Counted from the stretch's first letter, positions 51,201 to 59,623 are shown. The stretch: 64,000 nt of DNA from Acetobacterium malicum subsp. dehalogenans DSM 11527 (GCF_000472665.1 NZ_AXAC01000003.1:189642-253641); one strand, 5' to 3'. Program-made: numbers and translations. Notes: generated by a model from the letters alone, not told the origin.

Positions 51201-51279
51201 GATCCCCCTATCAGCGGTTAAAAAAAGTAGTGAAAATTCAGTGATCCTTTATCGGCAAACGAAAGGAGTGACCCTATGA
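48220..51279 (+). CDS. Fused class II aldolase and GlpA-type FAD dehydrogenase (1019 residues)
   Basis: The modules in order are: a degenerate class II aldolase domain (about 1-205, lacking H-x-H and N-H-G) and an intact class II aldolase (about 225-415). The intact one has the G-E-K-A-L-H Glu near 296, zinc ligands H-T-H-P near 315 and E-N-H-G near 378. A BON-like domain (about 433-492) and a glycerol-3-phosphate dehydrogenase-type flavoprotein (FAD loop G-G-G-I-V-G near 515) follow. The C-terminal [2Fe-2S] motif is C-R-C-E-E near 940 with C-Q-G-G-F-C near 975. An in-frame ATG at 49507 (residue 430) has AAAGGAG nine bases upstream, the ribosome site of a formerly separate dehydrogenase gene. 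The protein may oxidise a polyol phosphate and cleave the ketose phosphate, or link DHAP to glycerol 3-phosphate. Confidence 0.88.
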   Translation: MSNVKKALVALKNCISQLKSANIELNHAFLALRLSDKTYLAAVPVMHSDCYDHHHFKVLNLAGLLTCNKLAHAIFLANSKTNAVILTHSRFCSQAAKNGMAIPAVLDDMAQIIGLNIKICDIGDQQKINQLLKSSRGCLLKSPDTAKQGAVAVGKNLGEAFIVTLLMEKAAQVYLQANLLGGAKILSPIESQVMHLGYELAYSKLSGAVSHQTAADFPRPTSAHELDLREQLVELGQSLARENLVQGTWGNISIRLDVQHMLCTPSGIDYATLTPYDMVRVAIDTLKYEGRIKPTGEKALHAALYLNHPEVHCVIHTHPVHCSVFAAAHKKIKPTDPVLRECLGGDVAVARYAFPTSKQLSRNVVKAVTDNRACVMENHGMVVCGSTPEDAHAKCLAAENSARIILEQISQEQPITAPKPTVINKGVKHMPHFKKICKQIRTLSPRITVTEERGCIVLRGTVDDWATVVKAGQLAVDKKNYLGVINDIRLKGFVQQRQTPTIQDHNLNGETPDVLIIGGGIVGCAIARELSRYNLDILLVEKKSDVALGATGANGGVVHVGVNFSKKSQKYRYNLRGNRIYEALSKQLSVPFEQQGQVMLCVKKWERLLVWILKLKARSMGIPGVKYLKRESLLQHEPHLPGFVVGGMYMPTGGITNPFEMAIALAENAIQNKARISLSTIVTGMETRDGHITQVATNRGRLYPKLVINAAGVYADEIAELGGDRTFTIHPRRGTDIITDKNAGYMVRSSMGISPFAILPQQLSTLPKNPLKRMINGFAGTSHTKGVGLIHSIHGNMLIGPNAIETPDREDTATHYDEVNGILAMQQQIATELKPSDVIAYFTGVRAATYEEDFVVRKGIFTDNIIHAGGIQSPGVTAAPAIAAEIAEWSVQMLSHTMNVAANPDFDPVRKPRPRLNSLDDSQRNALIRVNPDYGIIVCRCEEISKGEIIDALNASLTVPTLDGIKRRLRPGMGRCQGGFCAPLVAGIIAEHFKIPLSAVKKSSENSVILYRQTKGVTL
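49492..49509 (+). promoter_or_regulatory. Internal ribosome binding site and start at the aldolase/dehydrogenase joint
   Basis: AAAGGAGTTAAGCATATG inside the 1019-codon frame. It matches the AAAGGAG style of the next gene's site and precedes the natural N-terminus of the BON-GlpA part (MPHFKKICKQIR). A separate 590-residue dehydrogenase could be made from it. Confidence 0.7.
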
Positions 51280-52526
51280 AACAGACTGATGTGATTGTCA
51301 TCGGCGGCGGTCCGGCCGGTCTTGCCGCCGCTTTGGCCGCCCAACGCGGCGGCGCCCGAACCCTGTTGATTGAACGGGAGCCGCGACTTGGCGGCATTCT
51401 AAAACAGTGCATTCATGACGGCTTCGGTCTGGTGCGTTTTTCTGAACAATTAACCGGGCCGGAGTATGCGGAGCGGGATATCAACGCCTTTAAGCAAGCC
51501 GGCATTGAAGCCCTGACGACCACCTTTGTAACCCGCATCAAAAAGACCGCCACAGGCTTTATCCTCACGGCGGTCAATCAAACGGGAGTCTTGACGATAA
51601 CGGCCAAGGCGCTGGTGCTGGCCACTGGTTGCCGGGAACGCACGGCCCGACAGGTCTTCATTCACGGTACCCGGCCCGCCGGGATTTTTACCGCCGGGAC
51701 GGCCCAGCATTACATAAATCTTTTAGGTCAGATGCCGACTAAAAAATGTGTGATCCTCGGCAGTGGCGACATCGGGTTAATCATGGCCCGGCGTTTGACC
51801 TTAGAAGGTGCCACCGTATTGGGGGTTTACGAAGCCAAAGCAACCCCCTCGGGGCTGACCCGCAACCTTTATCAATGCCTTCATGATTTTGATATCCCCC
51901 TGCATCTTTCCCAAACAGTCACTCGGGTTTACGGCGAAGAACGACTGACCGCTGTTGAAGTCTGTGCGGTGGATGAAGCCATGCAGCCGATTTCCGGAAC
52001 CAGTCAAAAAATCGACTGTGATGCCCTGATTCTTTCGGTCGGTCTGATTCCTGAAAATGAATTGGCCATCAGCCTAGGGGTTGAGCTGGATCCCAAAACA
52101 AAGGGTCCCATTTGCAATGCGACCCTAATGACCTCAGTTGACGGCGTCTTTTCCTGCGGTAACGCCCTTCACGTCAACGATCTGGTGGATTATGTTTCGG
52201 AAAGCGGCCAACTGGCCGGAACAGCTGCAGCCGACTTTAGCCACAAACAACGGGTCGAAATTGCTCTGACGACTGATCCAAACTTTGCCTACCTGGTGCC
52301 GCAACGGTTGGATTTAAACGACACTGGCACGAAAACCATTGTTTATTTCCGCAGTCAACAGGTGCTAAAAAACTGTGACCTCATCGTCATGGTGAATGAG
52401 CGGGAAGTCTTACGCAAACACTATTCGCATTTACGTCCGCCGGAAATGGAACGACTGGAAGTAGACTTTGCCCATTTAAACCTCACAGCAGACTCAATCC
52501 TATCGTTCAAAATGGAGGTCCACTAG
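51276..52526 (+). CDS. FAD/NAD(P)-dependent oxidoreductase (GlpA partner type)
   Basis: The 416-residue flavoprotein has the FAD loop G-G-G-P-A-G-L-A-A-A near 9, a T-G-C-R-E-R motif, and a second dinucleotide fold I-L-G-S-G-D-I-G near 160. V-F-S-C-G-N-A near 292 ends the FAD site. In many Firmicutes this protein lies between a GlpA-like dehydrogenase and a DUF1667 protein. The three are believed to form a complex passing electrons from a polyol or glycerol phosphate. Its ATG overlaps the previous stop (ATGA), so translation is coupled. GAAAGGAGTGACCCT precedes it. Confidence 0.9.
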   Translation: MKQTDVIVIGGGPAGLAAALAAQRGGARTLLIEREPRLGGILKQCIHDGFGLVRFSEQLTGPEYAERDINAFKQAGIEALTTTFVTRIKKTATGFILTAVNQTGVLTITAKALVLATGCRERTARQVFIHGTRPAGIFTAGTAQHYINLLGQMPTKKCVILGSGDIGLIMARRLTLEGATVLGVYEAKATPSGLTRNLYQCLHDFDIPLHLSQTVTRVYGEERLTAVEVCAVDEAMQPISGTSQKIDCDALILSVGLIPENELAISLGVELDPKTKGPICNATLMTSVDGVFSCGNALHVNDLVDYVSESGQLAGTAAADFSHKQRVEIALTTDPNFAYLVPQRLDLNDTGTKTIVYFRSQQVLKNCDLIVMVNEREVLRKHYSHLRPPEMERLEVDFAHLNLTADSILSFKMEVH

Positions 52527-52886
52527 ATGAAAGCGTTAATCTGTATCCTCTGCCCCAACGGCTGTGCCTTATCCGTATCCGATGATCAATCAGAGATTGC
52601 GGTCACAGGTCAAAAATGTAAGCGCGGCTTAGAATTTGCCATTGCCGAAACAACCAACCCGACCCGGACCCTCTGCACCACGGTAAAGACGATTTTTCCT
52701 GAAATGCCGGTGCTGCCAGTGCGCAGCGCCACCGCCATTCCCAAAGACCGGATTTTTGATGTGATGACTGCGATCAACCAGGTGGTGGTAACCGAAGCCC
52801 TTGGTTGCGGTACGCCGGTGATCACCGATGTCCTGGGGCTTGGCATTGATATCATCGCAACGGCCTCCATGATAACCACTCAATAA
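52527..52886 (+). CDS. DUF1667 family protein
   Basis: The 119-residue protein has the DUF1667 pattern. Cysteines lie at C-I-L-C-P-N-G-C near 6 and G-Q-K-C-K-R-G near 31, suggesting an iron-sulfur or metal site. P-V-R-S-A-T-A-I-P-K-D near 72 and a C-terminal L-G-L-G-I-D-I-I-A-T follow. It starts at the base after the previous stop, preceded by AATGGAGGTCC. It is the third component of the GlpA - FAD oxidoreductase - DUF1667 set and ends the operon before a terminator. Confidence 0.9.
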   Translation: MKALICILCPNGCALSVSDDQSEIAVTGQKCKRGLEFAIAETTNPTRTLCTTVKTIFPEMPVLPVRSATAIPKDRIFDVMTAINQVVVTEALGCGTPVITDVLGLGIDIIATASMITTQ

Positions 52887-52915
52887 AATAACCGCTACAC
52901 CGTTTATCAAATTTA

Positions 52916-52968
52916 AAGCCAGAAACCTTTCCCATTTATGAATGTTCGAAAGGTTCCTGGCTTTTTTA
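52916..52968 (+). terminator. Terminator of the aldolase/dehydrogenase operon
   Basis: AAGCCAGAAACCTTTC...GAAAGGTTCCTGGCTTTTTT. Confidence 0.94.
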
Positions 52969-53080
52969 TCGCTTAATTACCTCAATGTTACTGAAATTTT
53001 AGATATCAATTGTCATCGCTTTTTTAAGAATCAGACAACTAAAAATGATTATCGCAGTGACCCCACTGCTAAACCCTGGA

Positions 53081-54244
53081 CTACAATCTCATAAACTGCT
53101 TAATCAAAAACCGGGTTGGCTTGTAATAAAAGCCTTCCATGGTTTTGGCAACTGTTACCAACTCGTCGCGGATTTTGATATTCTGAGGGCAATGGCTTTC
53201 ACATTTACCGCATTTTGAACAAAGGGACGCATTGCTGGTCTGGCTCTTGACACTGGTTTGCATGATATACTTGCTCAAAGCCGCCGTTTTCCCTTCAATC
53301 TCGCGATCATTATAGGTTGAAAAACAGGTAGGAATATCAACACCCCTGGGACAGGGCATGCAATAATTACAGCCGGTACAAGGAATTTTAATCTTTTCGC
53401 TTAATATTTGCGTGACTCGCTTAAACAACTCAAAGTCAGCCGCGGTAAAGGCATTGGCTTCGGCCTGGGAAGCAACGCGAATGTTTTCTTCCACCATCGC
53501 CTGGGAATTCATGCCCGATAACACCACCGTGACTTCCGGGTGGTTCCAGATCCACCGGAAGGCCCACTCCGCCGGCGACCGTTTCACATCAGCCTGATCC
53601 CAGACCTGATAGACTTCCTTGGGCAGATTGGTGACCAGTTTCCCGCCTCTTAAGGGTTCCATGATCATTACTGGCAGCCCTTTGGCGGCGGCATATTCCA
53701 GCCCCTCTTTACCGGCTTGTTTGTTTTCGTCAAGGAAATTATACTGGATCATACAGAATTCCCAATCAAAGATGTCCACCAGCTTTTTAAATTCATCCCG
53801 GCCACCGTGGTAGGAAAAGCCAATATTGATTATCTGGCCGGCCAGTTTCTTTTCTTCGATCCATTTTAGGATACCTAAATTGAGGAGCCGAGTCCAGATA
53901 TTGACATCTGTCAGCATATGCAGGAAATAATAGTCAATATGGTCGGTTTGCAACCGTTCCAGTTCGGCATTAAAAATCTTATCCAGGTCTTCATATTTCT
54001 TAACCAGGTATGGCGGCATCTTGGTGGCAATTTTCACCCGATCACGATAACCCTTTGCCAGCACGCGACCTAAGATCACTTCGCTCTTGGGATAAATATA
54101 GGCGGTATCAAAATAATTGACGCCATTTTCAATAGCATAGATGATCTGTTTCTCAACCTCGTTTTCGTCTTTGGCAAAGCGCATGCAGCCAAACCCCAGG
54201 GCTGATAGCTTGTCCCCATTTTTGGGATTGATCCGATAATTCAT
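53081..54244 (-). CDS. Aldo/keto reductase with C-terminal ferredoxin domain
   Basis: The 387-residue protein has an aldo/keto reductase barrel (L-G-F-G-C-M-R, catalytic Tyr in Y-F-D-T-A-Y, G-F-S-Y-H-G) from 1 to about 280. The [4Fe-4S] region follows with C-T-G-C-N-Y-C-M-P-C-P near 293 and C-S-K-C-G-K-C-E-S-H-C-P near 343. Such fusions are common in anaerobes; the physiological substrate is unknown. AAGGAGCTACGAAT precedes the ATG. It is downstream of a TetR gene, and an operator-like palindrome in the gap matches one before tetR. Confidence 0.9.
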   Translation of the reverse strand: MNYRINPKNGDKLSALGFGCMRFAKDENEVEKQIIYAIENGVNYFDTAYIYPKSEVILGRVLAKGYRDRVKIATKMPPYLVKKYEDLDKIFNAELERLQTDHIDYYFLHMLTDVNIWTRLLNLGILKWIEEKKLAGQIINIGFSYHGGRDEFKKLVDIFDWEFCMIQYNFLDENKQAGKEGLEYAAAKGLPVMIMEPLRGGKLVTNLPKEVYQVWDQADVKRSPAEWAFRWIWNHPEVTVVLSGMNSQAMVEENIRVASQAEANAFTAADFELFKRVTQILSEKIKIPCTGCNYCMPCPRGVDIPTCFSTYNDREIEGKTAALSKYIMQTSVKSQTSNASLCSKCGKCESHCPQNIKIRDELVTVAKTMEGFYYKPTRFLIKQFMRL

Positions 54245-54355
54245 ATTCGTAGCTCCTTCGTAAATTTATTCATGATGGCCACTGATCGGTTTGCTTTTTC
54301 AGCACGGCAAATTTTGTTTGATCGCCTTCGCTTCGAAACGACAAACCCATCAATG

Positions 54356-54369
54356 TGACTGATTAGTCA
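54356..54369. promoter_or_regulatory. Putative TetR operator upstream of the aldo/keto reductase
   Basis: TGACTGATTAGTCA, the same inverted repeat as the site overlapping the tetR promoter (TGACTAATCAGTCA). It lies 112 bp before the reductase start. Confidence 0.75.
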
Positions 54370-54386
54370 TTCATTTGCAAAAAAAA

Positions 54387-54947
54387 TTAGTTTTTTATGC
54401 TGTCCCATAGAAAATTAAACGATGTTTCCAAAAAAACCGCATCTGCCGCCAGACTGGGATTATCAATAAAATAATAGGTATTCGCATTGAGGATACCCAT
54501 CAACAGATTGCTCATATAATCAAGATTGACCTTTTTTATAATTTCCTGCTCAATCCCTTCCGCAATTAACTCCATAATATTATTGAACTTGCTTAATCCT
54601 TCCTTCCGGGTGGTTTCACCGATACAGGAAGCATTGCAGAACTGCTGAAAAAACAGGAACTCCTCAGTATGATCAAGACTCCAGCCGATATAATTAATAT
54701 AAATCCGTTTCAGTTTGCTCTTAAAGGTGGTCTCCTGCTCGAGTCCCAGGGATAAGCGCCGAGTCAGGGATTCTTTGCAGGTCAAATAAAGCACATTGAT
54801 CAGTTCTTCCTTATTTTTAAAATAGTTGAACAATGTCCCGGTGGCCACCCCGGCCTCTTTAGTAATCCGCGCCGTCGGTGTATTGTCAAAGCCGTATTGA
54901 TTAAAAAGTTCTAAGGCTGCTTTTAATATCCTGTCTCGCTTATCCAC
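54387..54947 (-). CDS. TetR-family transcriptional repressor
   Basis: The 186-residue protein has the TetR helix-turn-helix (A-A-L-E-L-F-N-Q-Y-G-F-D-N-T-P-T-A-R-I). Next comes K-E-A-G-V-A-T-G-T-L-F-N-Y-F-K-N-K-E-E-L at 29-48. The helical C-terminal ligand domain is unassigned. The start codon is GTG at 54947 behind CAGGAGGTACAA. Identical operator-like palindromes precede this gene and the reductase gene, so it probably represses both. Confidence 0.93.
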   Translation of the reverse strand: MDKRDRILKAALELFNQYGFDNTPTARITKEAGVATGTLFNYFKNKEELINVLYLTCKESLTRRLSLGLEQETTFKSKLKRIYINYIGWSLDHTEEFLFFQQFCNASCIGETTRKEGLSKFNNIMELIAEGIEQEIIKKVNLDYMSNLLMGILNANTYYFIDNPSLAADAVFLETSFNFLWDSIKN

Positions 54948-55003
54948 TTGTACCTCCTGATCCTCGTCTCTTTATATCCTAATATCATTGATTCGTAGTC
55001 TTT

Positions 55004-55032
55004 AGTATAAATCAAATTGACTAATCAGTCAA
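55004..55032 (-). promoter_or_regulatory. tetR promoter overlapped by its operator
   Basis: Minus strand TTGACT (55027-55032), 17 bp, TATACT (55004-55009). The palindrome TTGACTAATCAGTCAA (55017-55032) covers the -35, consistent with autorepression. Confidence 0.82.
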
Positions 55033-55082
55033 CTGTATTTTTTTAATACCCGCCAGACCTGACTAATATCCTGTTGGATTTA

Positions 55083-57122
55083 TTATTCCTCCGTGTCATC
55101 AAGAGTGGCACTTTCGATGTAGTTGATATGGCGTCGTAATTTTCTCGATTGTTCGATTGAAATCTCCCCAGATTCATACATCCGTTGAATTTCCTGACGT
55201 TCGCTGTCCATCGCTTTGATCCGCAATTCTTCTTTCAGCTCTTCATCTTCTTCTTTAAACTCTGAACGGTCCATAGAGAGACGGCGAATCATTCCCTGGT
55301 AACCCATGATCACCGCTTCGATCATATCGGTATCAGCCTTGCTGTTCTCAGTTTTCTGCTGTTCCTGCTTTAGACTGGCAATGGCTGCTTCAAAGGCTTT
55401 TACCTGAAGGTCTTTGAGATCAGCCATTTTTGCCATCAGCTTTTCAGGATCCTGTTTGTATTTTCGTTTTAACTGATGCCAGATCCTCAGTGTTTTGCCT
55501 AAAAAATATTTCACACTGAACCGGACATCATTAGACAGCGCTTCCTCCCGACGGTCCAGGGCGGCTTCAAATTTCTCATAAACTGTTTGATCAATCTGGT
55601 TTGTTTCCAATGCCCCCCCAAGATATCCGGCCTCGGCCCTAAGCCCCTTAAGCTTCAGTTCGTTGAGTTTATTCAGATACCCCTCTGTTTCCGGCGAATT
55701 CAGTTCGTTTTGAATCCGCTTGACCATCCGTTTGTATTCGCCAATCAGTTCATAAGCGGCCAGCTCGTTTTCAGGATTGATTTCCTGTCTGATCCGGTTG
55801 ATGGTAGCGAGGAAGATCTTGATCATCGCGGCATTAAAATCCAACTGATTAGTAGCGCGGGCCTTTTCTTTGTCAGTTTTACAAAGCAACGGCAAAAACA
55901 GGGTGGCGGCCAACAAAGTAACCAGAATCACCCCCGTGGCAATAAAAAGAATCAGTGATCGCTGAGGAAATTCCGCGCCACTGGCCAGTAGCGTCGGAAC
56001 TGATAAGACGGCTACCATCGTCACCGCCCCCCGGACCCCGGTCAGGCTGATCAGCAGACTCGTTTTTACACTGGGTGCCTCGGCACCCTTACTTTTAACA
56101 ATAAAATAGCGATTCACCGTGGACAGATAGGAATAAACAAACCGGATTCCAAAAATGCCCAGCCAGATCACCAGTACCCCGGCAATGGCCAGCCAGTTGT
56201 TGATATCCTCATTGGCCACCGCAGCACCCATGGATATGGGTATATTCAGTCCCAATAAGATAAACACCACCCCATTGAGCACAAACAACAGCACCGACCA
56301 GACATTCTCCGAAATCACCTTTTCTTTGGCCAGCATCGTCGAGGTGTGTTCCGTGATAGCAGCGTGGGCAATCCCGGCCACCACCACCGCAATAACGCCG
56401 GAGGCATGGAACAATTCTTCAGTGGCAATGTAGATGATAAAGGGGGTTAAAATCTGCAACAGGCTATGAAAGGTGGCATCTCGAATGCCCTTTTTCCTGA
56501 GAATAAAACCAATCCAGTCAATCAACAGGCCCAGGGTCAAACCAAGAACAGCACCAACGATAAACATATAAGAAAAATTCAGAGCTGCGTCGCGTAATGA
56601 AAAATAACCGGTGACCACCGCCGCAATGGCATAGTTAAAGGCCACCAGACCAGAGGCATCATTGATCAGCGATTCTCCCCTAACCAGGGTCAGCACCTTG
56701 GGAGGGATTTGAACCCGTTTGGCAATCCCATTGACCGCCACCGGGTCGGTGGGCGATAGTACCGCCGCCAGAGCAAAGGCTGCCGCCAACGGCATATAGG
56801 GCATCAGCCAATGGATGAAAAAGCCCCCCAGAACAGTAGTCAATAGCACCAGGATGATGGCGTTACCAAAAATCGGTTCCCGCATTTTCCAGAGATTCTC
56901 TCGAGAAAAATGGCGGCCATCATCATACAAAAGCGGAGCGACAAAAAGAATTAAAAACCATTCGGTTTCCAGTTCAATGGCTTGACTTTTCATGATAAAG
57001 GCAATCCCGAACCCCAACCCGATCTGAATCAGGGCGGTGGGAATAAAGGGGACAAAATGACTAATCACATCTGAAATCAGTAAGCAAAGCAGAAGCATTA
57101 AGATAATAAGCAGTAAATTCAA
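55083..57122 (-). CDS. Na+/H+ antiporter, CPA1 family
   Basis: The 679-residue protein has about 12 membrane helices in the first 425 residues, with the CPA1 motif L-S-P-T-D-P-V-A-V near 124. The inner sequence includes G-E-S-L-I-N-D-A-S-G, which carries the acidic N-D pair of the ion site. The long C-terminal domain (about 425-679) is charged and mostly helical, probably a cytoplasmic regulator. The start is TTG at 57122 behind GAAGGAGATTGGT. Sodium handling fits acetogens that live on sodium gradients, but this is inference. Confidence 0.9.
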   Translation of the reverse strand: MNLLLIILMLLLCLLISDVISHFVPFIPTALIQIGLGFGIAFIMKSQAIELETEWFLILFVAPLLYDDGRHFSRENLWKMREPIFGNAIILVLLTTVLGGFFIHWLMPYMPLAAAFALAAVLSPTDPVAVNGIAKRVQIPPKVLTLVRGESLINDASGLVAFNYAIAAVVTGYFSLRDAALNFSYMFIVGAVLGLTLGLLIDWIGFILRKKGIRDATFHSLLQILTPFIIYIATEELFHASGVIAVVVAGIAHAAITEHTSTMLAKEKVISENVWSVLLFVLNGVVFILLGLNIPISMGAAVANEDINNWLAIAGVLVIWLGIFGIRFVYSYLSTVNRYFIVKSKGAEAPSVKTSLLISLTGVRGAVTMVAVLSVPTLLASGAEFPQRSLILFIATGVILVTLLAATLFLPLLCKTDKEKARATNQLDFNAAMIKIFLATINRIRQEINPENELAAYELIGEYKRMVKRIQNELNSPETEGYLNKLNELKLKGLRAEAGYLGGALETNQIDQTVYEKFEAALDRREEALSNDVRFSVKYFLGKTLRIWHQLKRKYKQDPEKLMAKMADLKDLQVKAFEAAIASLKQEQQKTENSKADTDMIEAVIMGYQGMIRRLSMDRSEFKEEDEELKEELRIKAMDSERQEIQRMYESGEISIEQSRKLRRHINYIESATLDDTEE

Positions 57123-57255
57123 ACCAATCTCCTTCAGGCCTTTTTTTATTATCTTACCGCATTATCATTTTTTTCTCAAGAAAATCCTGCCCTTTCTGTA
57201 AAACCAACCGGAGCGCATGGGATTCTTCGTAGTGGGTATTTTTTCATCCATTTCT

Positions 57256-57284
57256 TTGTATATAAATTCATTCTGTGCTATAAT
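57256..57284 (+). promoter_or_regulatory. Probable putP promoter
   Basis: TTGTAT (57256-57261), 17 bp, TATAAT (57279-57284), 29 bp before the start codon. Confidence 0.75.
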
Positions 57285-57312
57285 ACATTGAATTTAATTT
57301 AGGAGGAAAAGA

Positions 57313-58872
57313 ATGAGTACTGATAACATTCAAATACTGATCGCCATGATCATTTACATCGCGGCGATACTCGGTATCGGCGTCTATTTTTTAAAGATCG
57401 CCAACGAGAACAGTGACAATTATTTTATCGGCGGCCGTTCCCTGGGACCCTGGGTTGCGGCAATGAGTGCAGAAGCATCCGACATGAGCGGTTGGCTTTT
57501 AATGGGGTTACCTGGTGTGGCCTACTGGTGTGGCTGGAGCGATGCCTTCTGGACCGCTTTGGGTCTGGCCCTGGGAACCTATCTCAACTGGAAGATTACC
57601 GCCAGACGACTGCGGAACTATTCCGCTATTGCCGGTGATGCCATCACCATTCCTGAGTATTTCAGTAATCGCTTTAAAGAAAACCGAAAAGTCATCATGC
57701 TGATTGCATCGGTGTTTATTCTGGTTTTCTTTACGGTTTACGCGGCCAGCTGTTTTGTTACCGTCGGTAAACTGTTTAATTCACTGTTTGGTATTCAATA
57801 CCAGGTTGTCATGATCGCCGGTGCTTTTTTTGTTATTTTATATACCTTATTAGGCGGCTTCCTGGCTGAAAGTGTTTCGGACTTTATGCAGGGAGTCATC
57901 ATGATCCTGGCATTGGCGTTAGTGCTCGTGATGGGTGTTACCGCTGCTGGTGGATTTAATGAAATCATGGTCAATATCCAGAGTATTCCCGGTTTCTTTG
58001 ATTTCTTCGGCATTGCCAACCCCACCGTGGTCGATGGAACGCAACAGGTATTAGCTGGTAATCCGGTCTTTGGCCCAGCCCTGCCCTACACCTTCCTGAC
58101 AATCATCTCGACGATGTCCTGGGGTCTTGGCTATTTTGGTGTGCCCCAGGTATTACTGCGGTTTATCGCCATCCGTGATGCTGCTGAAATTCCCAAGGCG
58201 CGACGGATTGCCACCACCTGGTGTGTCATTTCGCTGTTTGCTGCCGTTATTATCGGTCTGATCGGTCGGGTTTTATTCCCCACCGAACTGCTGACCCCCA
58301 GCGGAGCAGAAAGTATTTTCATCGTTATGTCCACCAATCTGCTGCCACCATTGATCGCCGGATTCGTAATGGCCGGTATTTTGGCAGCCACCATGAGTTC
58401 TTCGGATTCCTACCTGCTGATTGCGGCGTCGGCTTTTTCGAAAAACATTTACGAGGGTATCCTCAAAAAAGATGCCACCGATAAAGAAATCATGCGAGTT
58501 TCCCATATCACCCTGATTGCCGTTTCAATCATCGGTATTCTGCTGGCCCTGGATGAAACCAGCGTGATCTTTAATATCGTCTCCTTTGCCTGGGCCGGTT
58601 TTGGTGCTACCTTCGGACCGCTGATGCTCTTCTCGCTGTTCTGGAAACGAACCAACCGCGAAGGGGCTATTGCCGGAATGCTTGCTGGCGGTGGGATGGT
58701 CTTTATCTGGCGGCTGTTGATCAAACCATTGGGCGGCGTCTTTGGCATTTACGAACTACTACCCGCCTTCCTGGTATCCTGCCTCTTTATTGTAGTGGTT
58801 TCCCTGATGACCAAAGAACCCTCTCAGGAAATTCAGGATGAATTTGAACAGGCTAAGGCCGCTTCACTTTAA
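57313..58872 (+). CDS. putP: Sodium/proline symporter
   Basis: This 519-residue SSS-family transporter has about 13 membrane helices. The PutP signature E-A-S-D-M-S-G-W-L-L-M-G-L-P-G is near 55. G-R-S-L-G-P-W-V follows the first helix, and A-A-T-M-S-S-S-D-S-Y-L-L near 357 holds the Na2-site serines. It imports proline with Na+. TTAGGAGGAAAAG precedes the ATG. It is transcribed alone, divergent from the antiporter. Confidence 0.95.
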   Translation: MSTDNIQILIAMIIYIAAILGIGVYFLKIANENSDNYFIGGRSLGPWVAAMSAEASDMSGWLLMGLPGVAYWCGWSDAFWTALGLALGTYLNWKITARRLRNYSAIAGDAITIPEYFSNRFKENRKVIMLIASVFILVFFTVYAASCFVTVGKLFNSLFGIQYQVVMIAGAFFVILYTLLGGFLAESVSDFMQGVIMILALALVLVMGVTAAGGFNEIMVNIQSIPGFFDFFGIANPTVVDGTQQVLAGNPVFGPALPYTFLTIISTMSWGLGYFGVPQVLLRFIAIRDAAEIPKARRIATTWCVISLFAAVIIGLIGRVLFPTELLTPSGAESIFIVMSTNLLPPLIAGFVMAGILAATMSSSDSYLLIAASAFSKNIYEGILKKDATDKEIMRVSHITLIAVSIIGILLALDETSVIFNIVSFAWAGFGATFGPLMLFSLFWKRTNREGAIAGMLAGGGMVFIWRLLIKPLGGVFGIYELLPAFLVSCLFIVVVSLMTKEPSQEIQDEFEQAKAASL

Positions 58873-58896
58873 TCTATTTCAATTGAACAAGTTAAA

Positions 58897-58932
58897 AAAA
58901 CAAAGCCAGCTGAAAAGGTGGCTTTTGTTTTG
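58897..58932 (+). terminator. Terminator after putP
   Basis: ACAAAGCCAGCTGAAAAGGTGGCTTTTGTTTT forms a stem with a T-rich tail. Confidence 0.8.
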
Positions 58933-58933
58933 C

Positions 58934-58989
58934 GCTCTGTTTTGTCACAAAATAATTTTTCGCGACAAAACAGAGCTGGATTTTTTTAT
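58934..58989. terminator. Second hairpin with T-run between putP and moaE-like gene
   Basis: GCTCTGTTTTGTC...GACAAAACAGAGC is a perfect 13-bp stem followed by TTTTTTT on the plus strand. It may terminate both converging genes. Confidence 0.75.
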
Positions 58990-59015
58990 CCAATGATTTA
59001 AGCAGGTTCACTGTT

Positions 59016-59432
59016 TTAAAAATCTGACTTCTGTTCAATCTCAGTGACACAGGTAGTTTTGATGGTTTCGACCAGAAACTGCAGGGCATCAATCACATGG
59101 GGCCGGATGTCGCCGCCGATGAGGACAAACATAATATCATCGCCCAGCTCCAGCTGGCCTTCGTTGAGCCAGACCCGGGCATGGAAGATCCCGGCCATTT
59201 TTTTTGTTTCGGCAATGGCGGCCTCAACCTTGGCAGCATCGTAAAAGAATTCCATGCCGGTGACCAGCGAACCGTCATCGACGCCCTGGCGCACCTTGGC
59301 TTTGGGGGTTTGGCGGACGGTGCCGTTATGAACCAGATACATTCCCTCCTGTAAGGCCTCAGGATCACGCTTGGCTTCTCTCAACCAGGCGTCAATCGAT
59401 GGTGACGTCTTTTTTTTATTTTTATTAGTCAT
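59016..59432 (-). CDS. MoaE-like molybdopterin synthase family protein
   Basis: The 138-residue protein fits the MoaE fold. A short strand G-M-Y-L-V-H-N-G-T-V-R matches the G-A-x-x-x-F-x-G-x-V-R position. A-R-V-W-L-N-E-G-Q-L-E-L-G-D-D matches the H-R-x-G-x-L-x-x-G-D position, although the histidine is replaced. A C-terminal helix ends with I-K-T-T-C-V-T-E-I-E. Because the usual basic motif is altered, the catalytic role is uncertain. No other molybdenum cofactor genes are in the window. AAGGAGTAGCAG precedes the ATG. Confidence 0.7.
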   Translation of the reverse strand: MTNKNKKKTSPSIDAWLREAKRDPEALQEGMYLVHNGTVRQTPKAKVRQGVDDGSLVTGMEFFYDAAKVEAAIAETKKMAGIFHARVWLNEGQLELGDDIMFVLIGGDIRPHVIDALQFLVETIKTTCVTEIEQKSDF

Positions 59433-59594
59433 TTTCTGCTACTCCTTAATTTTTGTTTTTGCATCGGTGGGTCCCCGAACACGCAGCGATGAAATCATCC
59501 CGCAACCCAGCATTCCCGATTATCTACTTTACCATATCCAGTCAGAATCGCCAAGGATTTGTTGCCAATGCCAATCCACCCGTACTGATTTGCT

Positions 59595-59623
59595 TTTACA
59601 AATCGGATTTGGTATCATATAAT
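59595..59623 (+). promoter_or_regulatory. Probable promoter of the RsmH-like gene
   Basis: TTTACA (59595-59600), 17 bp, TATAAT (59618-59623), giving a leader of about 125 nt. Confidence 0.75.
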
